A stretch of DNA of 64,000 bases, from contig CAAENA010000048.1 of the NCBI GenBank assembly GCA_900757205.1, positions 1 through 64,000 of the forward strand, written 5' to 3'. Both the position numbers and the translations under genes were made by a program. The notes under the pieces are model-generated. The model worked only from the letters and a program-made list of their open reading frames with translations, did not search any database and had not been told where the DNA came from. The DNA is from an uncultured Collinsella sp. Its GTDB lineage: Bacteria > Actinomycetota > Coriobacteriia > Coriobacteriales > Coriobacteriaceae. Shown here in pieces: positions 25,004-33,784 of this stretch (positions are counted from its first letter, which is position 1; each line of letters opens with the position of its first letter).

Positions 25004-25636
25004 GTGCCCCAAGACCATCCGACCGATAATCCTATCCTCAATGCCACGAAGCGCGAGCTGGCGGAACGCGCACAAACGGCCGTTCCCCTACGCACGGCAA
25101 ACGATGCCTACGACAGGCCCGCCCGCATCGTCTCAATCAACACGTCGGCGCACAAGGGCACACGCAAGTCGCCCGTCGCCGATGGACACGACACCGTTAT
25201 AGAACAATTTGGCCTCGCCTCCGACGCACACGCCGGGCATTGGCACCGTCAGGTTTCCTTTTTGGCCGCAGAGTCCATCCAGACGGCGCAGGCCCGCGGG
25301 CTCGATGTGCGCAAGGGTGACTTTGGGGAGAATTTCACCACGCAAGGCATCAATCTACTCTCGCTCCCCATGGGCACGCAGCTCAAGCTTGGCAGCGAGG
25401 TGCTTGTCGAAATCAGCCAAATCGGCAAGGTCTGCCACACACGCTGTGCCATCTACTATCTCGCCGGCGACTGCATCTTTCCCCACGAGGGCGTTTTTGG
25501 CGTGGTGCTAAAGGGCGGAGAGGTCCATATCGGCGACGACATCCAGGTGGTCAAGCTCGGCGACGGCACCTGCTCGTTCACCCCTGCCGAGGCCCTCGAA
25601 GAGATTGAGCGGGCTCGTCAGGAGGGCACGCTGTAG
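25004..25636 (+). CDS. MOSC-domain protein
   Basis: MOSC (molybdenum cofactor sulfurase C-terminal) domain protein of 210 residues. Features: GLASDAHAGHWHRQVSFLA, RKGDFGENFTTQGI, and the conserved Cys in KVCHTRCAIY, expected to carry a sulfur atom. The domain is thought to handle molybdenum-cofactor sulfur transfer or related detoxification. Start is a GTG with AAAGG upstream. No molybdenum genes are adjacent, so the specific role is unclear. Confidence 0.85.
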   Translation: MPQDHPTDNPILNATKRELAERAQTAVPLRTANDAYDRPARIVSINTSAHKGTRKSPVADGHDTVIEQFGLASDAHAGHWHRQVSFLAAESIQTAQARGLDVRKGDFGENFTTQGINLLSLPMGTQLKLGSEVLVEISQIGKVCHTRCAIYYLAGDCIFPHEGVFGVVLKGGEVHIGDDIQVVKLGDGTCSFTPAEALEEIERARQEGTL

Positions 25637-25639
25637 TTG

Positions 25640-25666
25640 TAAAACCCCACGTTGAGATAGCTTTTA
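25640..25666 (+). terminator. Hairpin after the MOSC gene
   Basis: TGTAAAA and TTTTACA form a 7-bp stem directly after the MOSC stop with a GATAGC-containing loop. A+T-rich stem, moderate strength. Confidence 0.5.
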
Positions 25667-25705
25667 CAGCCCAAAACACCTCTCAAATAGGGCTCCGTAA
25701 CGTTA

Positions 25706-25807
25706 AAGTTGAACTCTATGGTTTCTCAACAATTCATCATAACTGCAGGTCAAAGCCAAAGCCTCAAGTTCAACTTGACCCTTTGGAACCTTTAAGGTTC
25801 AAGTTGA
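25706..25807 (+). promoter_or_regulatory. Operator-like repeat cluster upstream of the secreted coiled-coil protein
   Basis: Three related motifs: AAGTTGAAC at 25706-25714, a perfect palindrome TCAAGTTCAACTTGA at 25764-25778, and TTCAAGTTGA at 25798-25807. Such repeated half-sites about 55 and 30 bases apart, ahead of a gene start, look like operator sites for a dimeric regulator. Which regulator is unknown. Confidence 0.5.
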
Positions 25808-25870
25808 GGTCGAAAGCAGTAGTAGAATACCGTTCGAACCATAACCCACGATTGATTGCAGAGGGACTGG

Positions 25871-27004
25871 ATGCAGCATTCGAATCATCGCGCCGCAGCG
25901 CTCATTGCGTCGAAGCCGGCTCGTATCATCACGAGCGCCGCGCTCGCCGTTGCGCTGACGGCCACGCCGATGCTCTCCCCCGTTGCGGCGTATGCCGCCT
26001 CTCAGGCAACGCAGGACCAGCTTTCCGCAGCCCAGCAGAAGATCGAAGCCGCCACGAGCGCCTACAACGACGCCCGCACCAAACTCGATGACCTGCAAAA
26101 GCAGATTGACTCCAATGAGGCAAGCATCGAGGAAATCGAGGCTAAGCTTCCCGAGCAGCAGGCCAAGGCAAGCTCCGCCATGCGCGATCTGTACAAGTAT
26201 CAGAAGGGCACCAACCCCATCGTGAGCTTCCTGGTCAACGCGCAGAGCCTGGGTGAGTTCATCACGACCTGCAAATACACCAACCAGATCACGAGCTCGA
26301 GCGTCGACGAGATCGAACAGCTCAATAACATGCAAACCGAACTCGAGCAGAACAAGGCTGAGCTCCAGCAGGCCAAGTCTCAGCTTGAGGCAGAGCAGAA
26401 AAACGCCGAGGATGCGTTGGCTCAGGCCCAGCAGCTCCGCAGCGAGGCACAGGCAAAAGCCGAGCAGGAAAATGCCGCCGAGCTTGCCAAGCTTGAAGCC
26501 GATAAGGCCGCTGCCGCCGAGAAGCTCTCGGGCGAGGGTGTAAGCGGCAGCAATTCCAGCAGCCAGGCCACCAACACCAACACCACCATCGACACCACGG
26601 TGAACAACGCCAATACCGGTAGCTCCGATTACGATTCGTTCATTAATGAGTGGACGAGCCGCATCGACAATTATCTCGCCGGCTCCCCCATGGCAGGCCA
26701 GGGCTATAACTTTGCCGTCGCCGCTTGGAATACCGGTGTCGACCCCCGTTGGTCCCCCGCCATCGCCTGCATCGAGAGCACCAAGGGTGCTTATTGCGCC
26801 AATTCTTACAACGCCTGGGGCTGGAGTGCCCGTGGCGGCGGTTGGCGCAGCTTTGGCAGCTGGAGCGAGGGCATCTCCGCTCACGTTGCCTATCTGGGCG
26901 CCAACTACGGCTCCACCCTTACCCCGGCAGCGGCCAAAAAGTACTGCCCGCCCACGTGGCAGGACTGGTACAACAAAGTCGCCGCTCAGATGAACCGCAT
27001 CTAA
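25871..27004 (+). CDS. Secreted coiled-coil protein with lysozyme-like domain
   Basis: Secreted wall-associated protein of about 377 residues. A signal peptide ends near VAAYA. Residues about 45-225 form a PcsB-like coiled coil (SAAQQKIEAATSAYNDART, then a second helix ending in AKAEQENAAELAKLEADKAA). An Asn/Thr/Ser-rich linker follows, then a C-terminal domain with GYNFAVAAWNTGVDPRWSPA, IACIEST and KGAYCANSYNAWGW, resembling lysozyme/glucosaminidase-like folds; a catalytic Glu could be in IEST. It may split peptidoglycan during division. Start at 25871 has AGAGGG upstream; a TTG in frame upstream lacks one. Confidence 0.8.
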   Translation: MQHSNHRAAALIASKPARIITSAALAVALTATPMLSPVAAYAASQATQDQLSAAQQKIEAATSAYNDARTKLDDLQKQIDSNEASIEEIEAKLPEQQAKASSAMRDLYKYQKGTNPIVSFLVNAQSLGEFITTCKYTNQITSSSVDEIEQLNNMQTELEQNKAELQQAKSQLEAEQKNAEDALAQAQQLRSEAQAKAEQENAAELAKLEADKAAAAEKLSGEGVSGSNSSSQATNTNTTIDTTVNNANTGSSDYDSFINEWTSRIDNYLAGSPMAGQGYNFAVAAWNTGVDPRWSPAIACIESTKGAYCANSYNAWGWSARGGGWRSFGSWSEGISAHVAYLGANYGSTLTPAAAKKYCPPTWQDWYNKVAAQMNRI

Positions 27005-27014
27005 GCGCAACTGC

Positions 27015-27040
27015 AAAGGGCCCCAATGGGGCCCTTTTCT
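27015..27040. terminator. Bidirectional terminator
   Basis: AAAGGGGCCC-type arms (AAAGGGCCCC / GGGGCCCTTT) pair perfectly with an AAT loop, with TTCTTTT beyond on the plus strand. It separates the convergent lysozyme-like and kinase genes. Confidence 0.92.
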
Positions 27041-27041
27041 T

Positions 27042-28421
27042 TTAGGTAGCGGAGGTATCGACGACGCCGGTCGCATTGGCGATCGCGACTATGACGATCA
27101 TGCATAGGAGCAGCACACCCAATGCCTTGAGCCAGAGTTTCGCGAGTTTCTTGCCGCGATAGCTGTCGAGCAGTACGAATCGCCGACGAAGACGGCGCTT
27201 ATCGAGCAGCGCAAAATGCATAAGCACCATAAGGCCATCGACAAAGAAAAAATACTCGATTATGAGAAGCCACGTCGGGTAGCTTTGGTTTGCTCCCGTG
27301 GGGTGAAAGACGGCAAAGTGACTTCCGGCAAAGAACACAAGTAGCGAGAAGCAGACAAGCGTATTCCAAATGCGCCCCAGAGACTCCGGAACGCGAGAGA
27401 GCAGACCGCATGCAGCGGAGGCGGCAGACCCAGGAAGCCCTGCGGGGTTCTGGAGCCCTTGGGGCGTCAACACCGTCTCCGAGGCCGGAGTACGGACAGG
27501 CGCAGGTGTAGGAGGCCGCACGGGGCGGCTCAGATCGTATGCCGAGCGCGTCGCCCGTCCCAATGCCTCCGCACTCGCAAAACGCTTGGCCGGGTCGAGC
27601 GCCATCGACATGCAGATGACATCGGCAAGTGGAGTGGGAATGCCACGCGCCTCGCATTGCTCGCGCATGTCGAGCCCTGGTTTAGGGTCGATTCCCGTCA
27701 AGCAGAAGAACAACAGGGCGCCAAGTGCGTAGACGTCGCTGCGCACACTCGTCTGCCCAAACCCATACTGCTCGGGCGGCGCATAGGGTCGCGTGCCAAA
27801 CTTGACGGTGTCTGCATCGGCGCCATCGCGCCACACGCGCGCGATCCCCAAGTCAATAATCACCAGCGACGAAAACGTCAGGCCGTCATCGAGCGTACGG
27901 CTCGCACCCGTCACGATGATATTCGACGGTTTGAGGTCGCGATGGATCACCGGCGCCGACGTCTCCCCCGCCATTGCAAAACCGGCGTGGAGCTCGCCCA
28001 CGGCGTCGCAAAGGGCAGGATACAATTCACGTGCATAATCGGGGGTGGCTCCCAGACGGTCCACCAGCACCCCGAGCGTCTCCCCTTCGATATATTCCAT
28101 AACCACGTTAAGCTCGTCGACCACACGACGGCAATCGACGATTCTGGGCAGGTGCTCAAAACGCCTGCCCGCCCGTTGAGCGGCAAACAGACGCTCGTAT
28201 GCCCCGCCGATTTGAGCCGAAGCATCGATGCGTTTACGGACAAAGGGGCCGAGCGAACCACCGCCGGTTCCTTCAAAGTACACGAGCTCGGTTGTTTCAA
28301 CGGACGAGCGCTTAAGCACTCGCTCCACGCGATAGCTATCGTCGCGATCGAGCGACGCCAGGTGCTCGGCAAGCGCTGCGGTCAGCTCGTCATCGGAATA
28401 TGTTGGGGTCTGAGTATCCAT
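27042..28421 (-). CDS. Membrane Ser/Thr protein kinase
   Basis: Eukaryotic-like kinase of about 459 residues. The catalytic loop is PVIHRDLKPSNIIV, the metal loop DLGIAR (DFG variant), and the activation segment ends with GTRPYAPPEQY; C-terminal to the domain a Pro/Thr-rich linker leads to three or four hydrophobic segments. Residues near the N-terminus (YFEGTGGGSLGPFVRKRID) contain the nucleotide loop and the Lys. The start chosen, ATG at 28421, has GGAGG very close; an ATG 15 bases upstream is possible. Downstream of a small regulator-like gene with which it may act. Substrates unknown. Confidence 0.86.
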   Translation of the reverse strand: MDTQTPTYSDDELTAALAEHLASLDRDDSYRVERVLKRSSVETTELVYFEGTGGGSLGPFVRKRIDASAQIGGAYERLFAAQRAGRRFEHLPRIVDCRRVVDELNVVMEYIEGETLGVLVDRLGATPDYARELYPALCDAVGELHAGFAMAGETSAPVIHRDLKPSNIIVTGASRTLDDGLTFSSLVIIDLGIARVWRDGADADTVKFGTRPYAPPEQYGFGQTSVRSDVYALGALLFFCLTGIDPKPGLDMREQCEARGIPTPLADVICMSMALDPAKRFASAEALGRATRSAYDLSRPVRPPTPAPVRTPASETVLTPQGLQNPAGLPGSAASAACGLLSRVPESLGRIWNTLVCFSLLVFFAGSHFAVFHPTGANQSYPTWLLIIEYFFFVDGLMVLMHFALLDKRRLRRRFVLLDSYRGKKLAKLWLKALGVLLLCMIVIVAIANATGVVDTSAT

Positions 28422-28519
28422 AGCCTCCATCATAGCGCAGGGCGCAGACACCCCATGGCATCCGCGCCCCGTTCGTTTGCATCGTTGTTCGGCAGCTCCG
28501 CCGGCTCAGATATCAGCCG

Positions 28520-28942
28520 CTAACTCACCGTCTCCTCGCCAAAGCGATACAGCTCCTCGTTGACCTTTTGGAGGCTACACCCGCGATCGATGCAAAAGAT
28601 GATAATCGCATCACGGCGATCCTTGCAGTTAAGGACGCTTACCCCGGCAGCCGTCAGCGCACGGTTGGTCTCTTTGAGCGTCAGCGCCATCGCAAAGGCA
28701 ATCTGCAGCACCTTATTGCGACTCGGGTGACGCGCACCAGTAAAGATCTGATAGCCAAAGGTCTCATTGAGATCGGCCATACGAACCACGCGCGAGCGCT
28801 CCAAGCCCTTTTCCTGCAGCAGCTGCTTCAGGTAGTCCGAAAGCGACGGGGCGGCAAAGTCGTGCTCCCTGATATAGCCATCGATGTTCGGCGCATCGAG
28901 AAGCTCGTTGAGCAACTCCTCGGTCAGCTTTTTATCGGGCAT
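28520..28942 (-). CDS. Small regulator-like protein linked to the kinase
   Basis: 140-residue protein with an HTH-like central block (SRVVRMADLNETFGYQIFTG, then ARHPSRNKVLQIAFAMALTL) and a C-terminal region with EEL and Cys residues. It resembles small XRE-like proteins often found next to bacterial Ser/Thr kinases, but the family assignment is loose. It lies 98 bases upstream of the kinase on the same strand, suggesting co-expression and perhaps phosphorylation by it. Confidence 0.55.
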   Translation of the reverse strand: MPDKKLTEELLNELLDAPNIDGYIREHDFAAPSLSDYLKQLLQEKGLERSRVVRMADLNETFGYQIFTGARHPSRNKVLQIAFAMALTLKETNRALTAAGVSVLNCKDRRDAIIIFCIDRGCSLQKVNEELYRFGEETVS

Positions 28943-28974
28943 ACGACTTCACCTCCCCCAGTGCATGCAACATG

Positions 28975-29418
28975 CTAGAAACCGCTTACGTCCGAACGCT
29001 CCCAGCTAGCAACCTGGTCGGGAGACACCGTACCCAGCGCCTCGAACTTCCAGGAGCCACCCGCCTTCAGATGATTGGTGTTTGCAAGAGCCGTTCCAAC
29101 CTGGTTGCCATCGGCATCATACAGAACATACTCAATCTGGATGTAGCTCTTTTCCTTGTCCGTGTTATTGGTCAGCGTGCCCGTGATCTTATAGGTAAAC
29201 TGATTGGAAGCGTCTTCAGCCTCGTCAGCAATGGCATACGGTTCTTGCGGTTCTTTTTGCTCCTCAGCCTGCTGTGTCATCTCGGCAGGTTTTGCCGAAT
29301 CGCTCGCAGACGAATCGGTTGAGTTGACGCCCATAGAGCCCACGGCACCGACGATAACCAGCACCACGATGATGCCTAGGACAATCTTGCCGATCGGCTT
29401 CCTTCCCTCTTTTGCCAT
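28975..29418 (-). CDS. FxLYD-type membrane-anchored protein
   Basis: 147 residues with one N-terminal hydrophobic helix (KIVLGIIVVLVIVGAV), a charged, low-complexity stretch and a C-terminal beta domain containing TYKITGTLTNNT and IQIEYVLYDADGNQVG, the FxLYD pattern. Such domains are exported and probably bind ligands or wall components. It is last of the small genes on this strand before the kinase group. Function unknown. Confidence 0.65.
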   Translation of the reverse strand: MAKEGRKPIGKIVLGIIVVLVIVGAVGSMGVNSTDSSASDSAKPAEMTQQAEEQKEPQEPYAIADEAEDASNQFTYKITGTLTNNTDKEKSYIQIEYVLYDADGNQVGTALANTNHLKAGGSWKFEALGTVSPDQVASWERSDVSGF

Positions 29419-29582
29419 TATTCATCCTTCCTACGATCCGGCTACCGTGCCGGCACACAGCACATCGTAGGAAGGATTGAACTTGAATTCATTAGCTGAG
29501 AGCTAAGGTTGCGGTAAACGGCCAATGCAGCTATCCAGACGCCGAGCAAACGCACTTTGCGCGACCGCCTGCTGGCGGTGCA

Positions 29583-29906
29583 TCAACCCACCGTGACGGA
29601 TTCCCCGGTAAAAGCACTGATCATCAACAGGACAAAGAACACCAGGTAGCCGACACTCAGCGGGTACGCAATGATTAGGAAGACGACCCAGCCAACATCG
29701 GTTTTACCATCGGCACGGCGTTGCTCGCGAGAGCGGCACAGCCAGACCGTCACGCCGATGGCCACAATCAGCAACACGAGTGCCGCTGCGGCCAGCCCGG
29801 CAAGCGCAAACATCACGCCAATGCTCACAGCCATAACCGGGAGCAGCAGCAAGCCGCACCCACACCCACCAGGACTATACACGGCAGACTGTCGGCGTCG
29901 CTCCAT
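29583..29906 (-). CDS. Small hypothetical membrane protein
   Basis: About 107 residues with three hydrophobic stretches, beginning MERRRQSAVYSPGGCGCG. No family recognised. GGAG lies five bases before the ATG at 29906. An in-frame GTG at 29912 overlaps the M20 stop by four bases, so translation is coupled to the upstream deacetylase either way. Confidence 0.6.
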   Translation of the reverse strand: MERRRQSAVYSPGGCGCGLLLLPVMAVSIGVMFALAGLAAAALVLLIVAIGVTVWLCRSREQRRADGKTDVGWVVFLIIAYPLSVGYLVFFVLLMISAFTGESVTVG

Positions 29907-29908
29907 CG

Positions 29909-31096
29909 TCACTCCAAGCCAAGCAATCGTTTGTAGACATCGAGGCCCTTGAGTAGGATTTCCTCGTCAAAGAGCATGCTATCGGTATGCAGGGCGCTTG
30001 TAGCATAGGCGGGACAGCCATCCGAATCGCTCGGGTTGTCTTGCCCCTCTGGCACGCCCGTGCCCAGCAAGAAGAACACGCCCGGCAGATGCCGCTGATA
30101 GAACGCGAAATCCTCGGCGATTAGCAGCGGCTCGTCCACGAGCTGCAATTCGGGCAGAGCGGGCGCGATTCGGGCAAACAACTCAGGGTCGTTATCGACC
30201 GGTGGATAGCCCTCGGCAAAGTCGAGATCGTACGTGCAGCCCGTTGCAGCGCATGCCTCATCAAGCACGCGGCACACACCCTCGCGTGCACGGTCGAACA
30301 TGTCGTCCGTAAACACACGCAGGCTTCCGGCCACATGGGCCTCCCCCGCCACCGCGTTGCAAACCGTACCGGCCCGCAGCAGACCAAACTTACCGATACA
30401 GGGCTCGTCGGCGCCCAACTCGTCCATCAGCTCGCGCTCGGCAACCAAAAACTTCGCTGCCGCCAATGCGGCATCGTGCGACTCCTCGACCGGTACGCCA
30501 TAGGTCTTGGCGATATGGATGCTCATCCCGTGAATGTGCACATGCGTCTCGCTTGAGCGCGCCAGCAGCGGACCGGAACAGCTCGCCAACGTGCCGGCGG
30601 GCAAATCGGGCCATACGTGGAAGCCAAAGATGCGATCCGCCCCGTAGCGCTCGAATACGCCGCTCTCACACACCGTCTTGGCGCCACCGGTCGTTTCCTC
30701 GGCCGGCTGAAACACAAAGAGCACGTTGCGCTTGATGGCGCCCGGCTGCTCACGAATCGCTCGGTCGACAAAAGTCGCCACCGCGAGAGCCATGGCCATG
30801 TGACCGTCGTGACCGCACGCATGCATCTTACCGGGATGCGTCGAGGCAAAGGCCGCGCCCGTTGCCTCCGCGATGGGCAGGGCGTCCATGTCGGCGCGAA
30901 TCGCCGTGGCATGCGCGGCGCCCGTGCCGGCATCGAAGAAAGCGCAGACGCAGCTGGGACACGGATGGGTCACCTCGCAGGCGAGCGGCGCCAACACGCC
31001 CTCGATATAGGCGATAGTCTGCGGAAGATCGAAGTCGAGCTCCGGAATGCGATGCAGGTCGCGACGATAACGACGGAGTTCTTGGAGCTCGGTCAT
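29909..31096 (-). CDS. M20-family amidohydrolase, probable N-acetyldiaminopimelate deacetylase
   Basis: Zinc-dependent M20 amidohydrolase of about 395 residues. Metal residues are in MHACGHDGHM and FVFQPAEE (the EE pair), with GFHVWPDLPAG following. M20D members of this kind include N-acetyl-LL-diaminopimelate deacetylase, hippurate hydrolase and IAA-amino acid hydrolases. Its location, divergent from a lysine-riboswitch-controlled lysA-dapA-dapB-dapH operon that lacks its own deacetylase gene, suggests the deacetylase of the acetylase branch. AAAGGAA precedes the chosen ATG at 31096. Confidence 0.75.
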   Translation of the reverse strand: MTELQELRRYRRDLHRIPELDFDLPQTIAYIEGVLAPLACEVTHPCPSCVCAFFDAGTGAAHATAIRADMDALPIAEATGAAFASTHPGKMHACGHDGHMAMALAVATFVDRAIREQPGAIKRNVLFVFQPAEETTGGAKTVCESGVFERYGADRIFGFHVWPDLPAGTLASCSGPLLARSSETHVHIHGMSIHIAKTYGVPVEESHDAALAAAKFLVAERELMDELGADEPCIGKFGLLRAGTVCNAVAGEAHVAGSLRVFTDDMFDRAREGVCRVLDEACAATGCTYDLDFAEGYPPVDNDPELFARIAPALPELQLVDEPLLIAEDFAFYQRHLPGVFFLLGTGVPEGQDNPSDSDGCPAYATSALHTDSMLFDEEILLKGLDVYKRLLGLE

Positions 31097-31243
31097 AGGG
31101 ATTCCTTTCATGGGACGACTCGGCTGACACCTATTGTGACGCTTGATTGTGGCACCCTTGTTTCTAGCATGATGCTGCATTTTTTAAACGTTATATACGA
31201 ATACTCTTGTTTGGTAAAGTGCAACGTGGTAGGGTCGTTACCA
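31097..31243. promoter_or_regulatory. Divergent promoter region between M20 gene and lysine riboswitch
   Basis: A+T-rich stretch around 31170-31215 (GTTATATACGAATACTC) between divergent genes. It should hold promoters for both sides; TATAC near 31190 fits a plus-strand -10. No clear operator. Confidence 0.4.
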
Positions 31244-31404
31244 CTTGATAGAGGCGCGGGCACGAAGAACCGCGGGCGAGCCGGCAGGCTTTGACCCCGT
31301 GGGGAGGCGAAACCCGCCGAACTGGGCTTTTCGGGCACGAACAACCTGGTGGGCCTGTGGGAAACACCCACAGGACTGTCTGCAGCAATGCGGGAGCGCT
31401 ATCC
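31244..31404 (+). ncRNA. Lysine riboswitch (L-box)
   Basis: Matches the L-box core in order: GATAGAGGCGCG at 31247, GGGGAGGCGAAACC followed by CGCCGAACTGG, then GGACTGTC and finally GGGAGCGCTATC at 31393-31403. GATAG at 31247-31251 pairs with CTATC at 31399-31403 as stem P1. Lysine binding should stabilise P1. The 3' strand (31397-31408) can pair instead with 31450-31461, adjacent to the ribosome-binding site of lysA-dapA, which implies translational control; no T-run terminator is present. Confidence 0.93.
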
Positions 31405-31474
31405 GGACATTGGGTCCACGCTATGCGGATTCGATGCGCAGGTAGCGCCGTCTGGATAGCGAGGTTTACGGGAC

Positions 31475-33784
31475 ATGTCATTGACTCCCAACGAGGCATA
31501 TGCGGCTAAGCGGCCGTTTGTGGACAAGGAGACACTCGAGCATATCGTCGAGCAGTTCCCCACGCCGTTTCATCTATACGACGAGGCGGGCATCCGCCGC
31601 AACATGCAAGAAGTGCGCGACGCCTTTGCATGGAACCCGGGCTTTAAGGAATACTTTGCCGTCAAGGCCAACCCCAACCCGGCGCTCATCTCCATTCTCA
31701 ACGAATACGGCTGCGGTTGCGATTGCTCGAGCTATACCGAGCTCATGATCGCCCGCTCGCTGGGCATCACGGGGCATGACATCATGTTCTCGTCCAACGA
31801 CACGCCGGCGGCGGACTTTGAGCTCGCCGACAAGCTGGGCGCCATCGTCAACTTTGACGACATCAGCCACATCGAGTTCTTTGAGCGTGTTGCGGGACCC
31901 ATCCCCAAGACGGTCAGCTGCCGCTTTAATCCAGGCGGCCTGTTCCAGCTCTCCAACGGCATCATGGACAACCCGGGCGACTCCAAATATGGCATGACCA
32001 CCGAGCAGCTCTTCGAGGCCTTCCGCATGCTCAAGGCCAAGGGTGCCGAGGACTTTGGCATCCACGCATTCCTTGCCAGCAACACTGTCACCAACGACTA
32101 CTACCCCAAGCTCGCGCGCATCCTCTTTGAGCTTGCCGTACGCCTGGAGCGCGAGACCGGCGCACACGTCGCCTTCATCAATCTGTCCGGCGGCGTCGGC
32201 ATCCCCTACCTGCCCGAGCAGCAGGCCAACGACATTCGCGCCATCGGCGAGGGAGTACACGCGGCATACGACGAGATCCTGGTTCCCGCCGGCATGGACG
32301 ATGTGGCCATCTGCACCGAGATGGGCCGCTTTATGATGGGCCCCTACGGCTGCCTGGTCACCAAGGCTATCCACGAGAAGCAAATCTACAAGGACTATAT
32401 CGGCGTGGACGCCAGTGCCGTCGACCTCATTCGTCCCGCCATGTATGGCGCTTACCACCACATCACGGTGATGGGTCAGCCGGGCGGCGCCGACAAGGCC
32501 ACAGCGCCCGTCACGAACACCTATGACATCACGGGCAACCTATGCGAGAACAACGACAAGTTCGCTATCGATCGCGAGCTGCCGCATATCGACATGGGTG
32601 ACCTGCTTGTTATCCACGATACCGGCGCGCATGGCTACTCCATGGGCTACAACTACAACGGCCGTCTGCGCTCCGCCGAGGTCCTGCTGCGCCCCGATGG
32701 CTCGGCCGACCTCATCCGTCGCGCCGAGCGCCCGGGCGACTACTTTGCCACGCTCGACGTGCTGCCGTGCGGCCGAGAGTTGCTGGCCAAGTCGCGCGCC
32801 GAAAGTGCCCGCCGCCGCGCTCAGGACGAGCGCCTGGCCGTCGCCGCTCAGTGGAACAAACGCATCCAGATCGCGGAAGCGAAGGAGAAGAACATGGACA
32901 TCCGCAATCTCGAGGGTTCAATCGTCGCCCTTGTCACGCCGTTTAAAAAGGACGGCAGTGTCGACTTTGACGCGCTCGAGCGCCTTATCGATTTCCACCT
33001 GCAAAATGGCACCGACGCCATCCTCACCCTGGGCACCACCGGAGAGAGTGCCACGATGACCGACGACGAGGACAACTCCGTTGTCGCCGCAGTGGTCAAG
33101 CAGGTTGCGGGCCGAGTCCCCGTTATTGCCGGCTCGGGCTCTAACTCCACGCAGACCATGCTCACTAAGTCGCTCACTTACCAGGGCCTGGGCGCCGATG
33201 GTCTGCTGCTCATTACCCCCTACTACAACAAGTCTAACGAAGAGGGCATCTACCAGCACTTTAAGACCGTGGCCGACGCCGTGGACATCCCCTGCATTCT
33301 GTACAACATCCCCGGCCGCTGTGGCTGCGGCATCAGCGAGCGCAACGTAGAGCGCTTGGCCGCGCACCCCAACATCATGGGCATCAAGGAGGCCTCGGGC
33401 AACGTCGCCTACGCGGCCAAGATCGCCCACCTGCTGTCAGACGACTTCCGCATGTACTCGGGCGAGGATGCCCTCACCGTGCCGCTCATGAGCCTAGGCG
33501 CTTCGGGTACCATCAGCGTGTGGGCAGACGTTCAGCCGCAGCTCGTGCACGACATGTGCCGTGCCTATCTGGACGGCGACGTGGAGCGCGCCCGCGATAT
33601 CCAGATTGCCGGTCAGCCGCTCATCAACGCCCTCTTTAGTGAGGTCAACCCCATCCCCGTCAAAGAGGCGCTCGCTCAGATGGGTATGATCGAGGCAAAC
33701 TACCGTATGCCGCTGTGCCCCATGGCCAACGACACGCGCGCTGCACTTACCGATGCTTTGAAGGGAGCTGGTCTGCTTGATTAA
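31475..33784 (+). CDS. lysA-dapA: Fused diaminopimelate decarboxylase - dihydrodipicolinate synthase
   Basis: A 769-residue single reading frame. Residues 1 to about 425 are a PLP decarboxylase (YFAVKANPNP with the PLP Lys, HAFLASN, LSGGVGIPY, ENNDKFAID with the partner's site) typical of LysA: the last step of lysine synthesis. A 45-residue linker is followed at residue 474 by DapA (MDIRNLEGSIVALVTPFKKD, LGTTGESATM, YNIPGRCGCG), which condenses pyruvate and aspartate semialdehyde: the first committed step. At 32894 the DapA part has an ATG with AAGGAG six bases upstream, so DapA alone may also be made. A lysine riboswitch precedes the gene. Confidence 0.93.
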   Translation: MSLTPNEAYAAKRPFVDKETLEHIVEQFPTPFHLYDEAGIRRNMQEVRDAFAWNPGFKEYFAVKANPNPALISILNEYGCGCDCSSYTELMIARSLGITGHDIMFSSNDTPAADFELADKLGAIVNFDDISHIEFFERVAGPIPKTVSCRFNPGGLFQLSNGIMDNPGDSKYGMTTEQLFEAFRMLKAKGAEDFGIHAFLASNTVTNDYYPKLARILFELAVRLERETGAHVAFINLSGGVGIPYLPEQQANDIRAIGEGVHAAYDEILVPAGMDDVAICTEMGRFMMGPYGCLVTKAIHEKQIYKDYIGVDASAVDLIRPAMYGAYHHITVMGQPGGADKATAPVTNTYDITGNLCENNDKFAIDRELPHIDMGDLLVIHDTGAHGYSMGYNYNGRLRSAEVLLRPDGSADLIRRAERPGDYFATLDVLPCGRELLAKSRAESARRRAQDERLAVAAQWNKRIQIAEAKEKNMDIRNLEGSIVALVTPFKKDGSVDFDALERLIDFHLQNGTDAILTLGTTGESATMTDDEDNSVVAAVVKQVAGRVPVIAGSGSNSTQTMLTKSLTYQGLGADGLLLITPYYNKSNEEGIYQHFKTVADAVDIPCILYNIPGRCGCGISERNVERLAAHPNIMGIKEASGNVAYAAKIAHLLSDDFRMYSGEDALTVPLMSLGASGTISVWADVQPQLVHDMCRAYLDGDVERARDIQIAGQPLINALFSEVNPIPVKEALAQMGMIEANYRMPLCPMANDTRAALTDALKGAGLLD

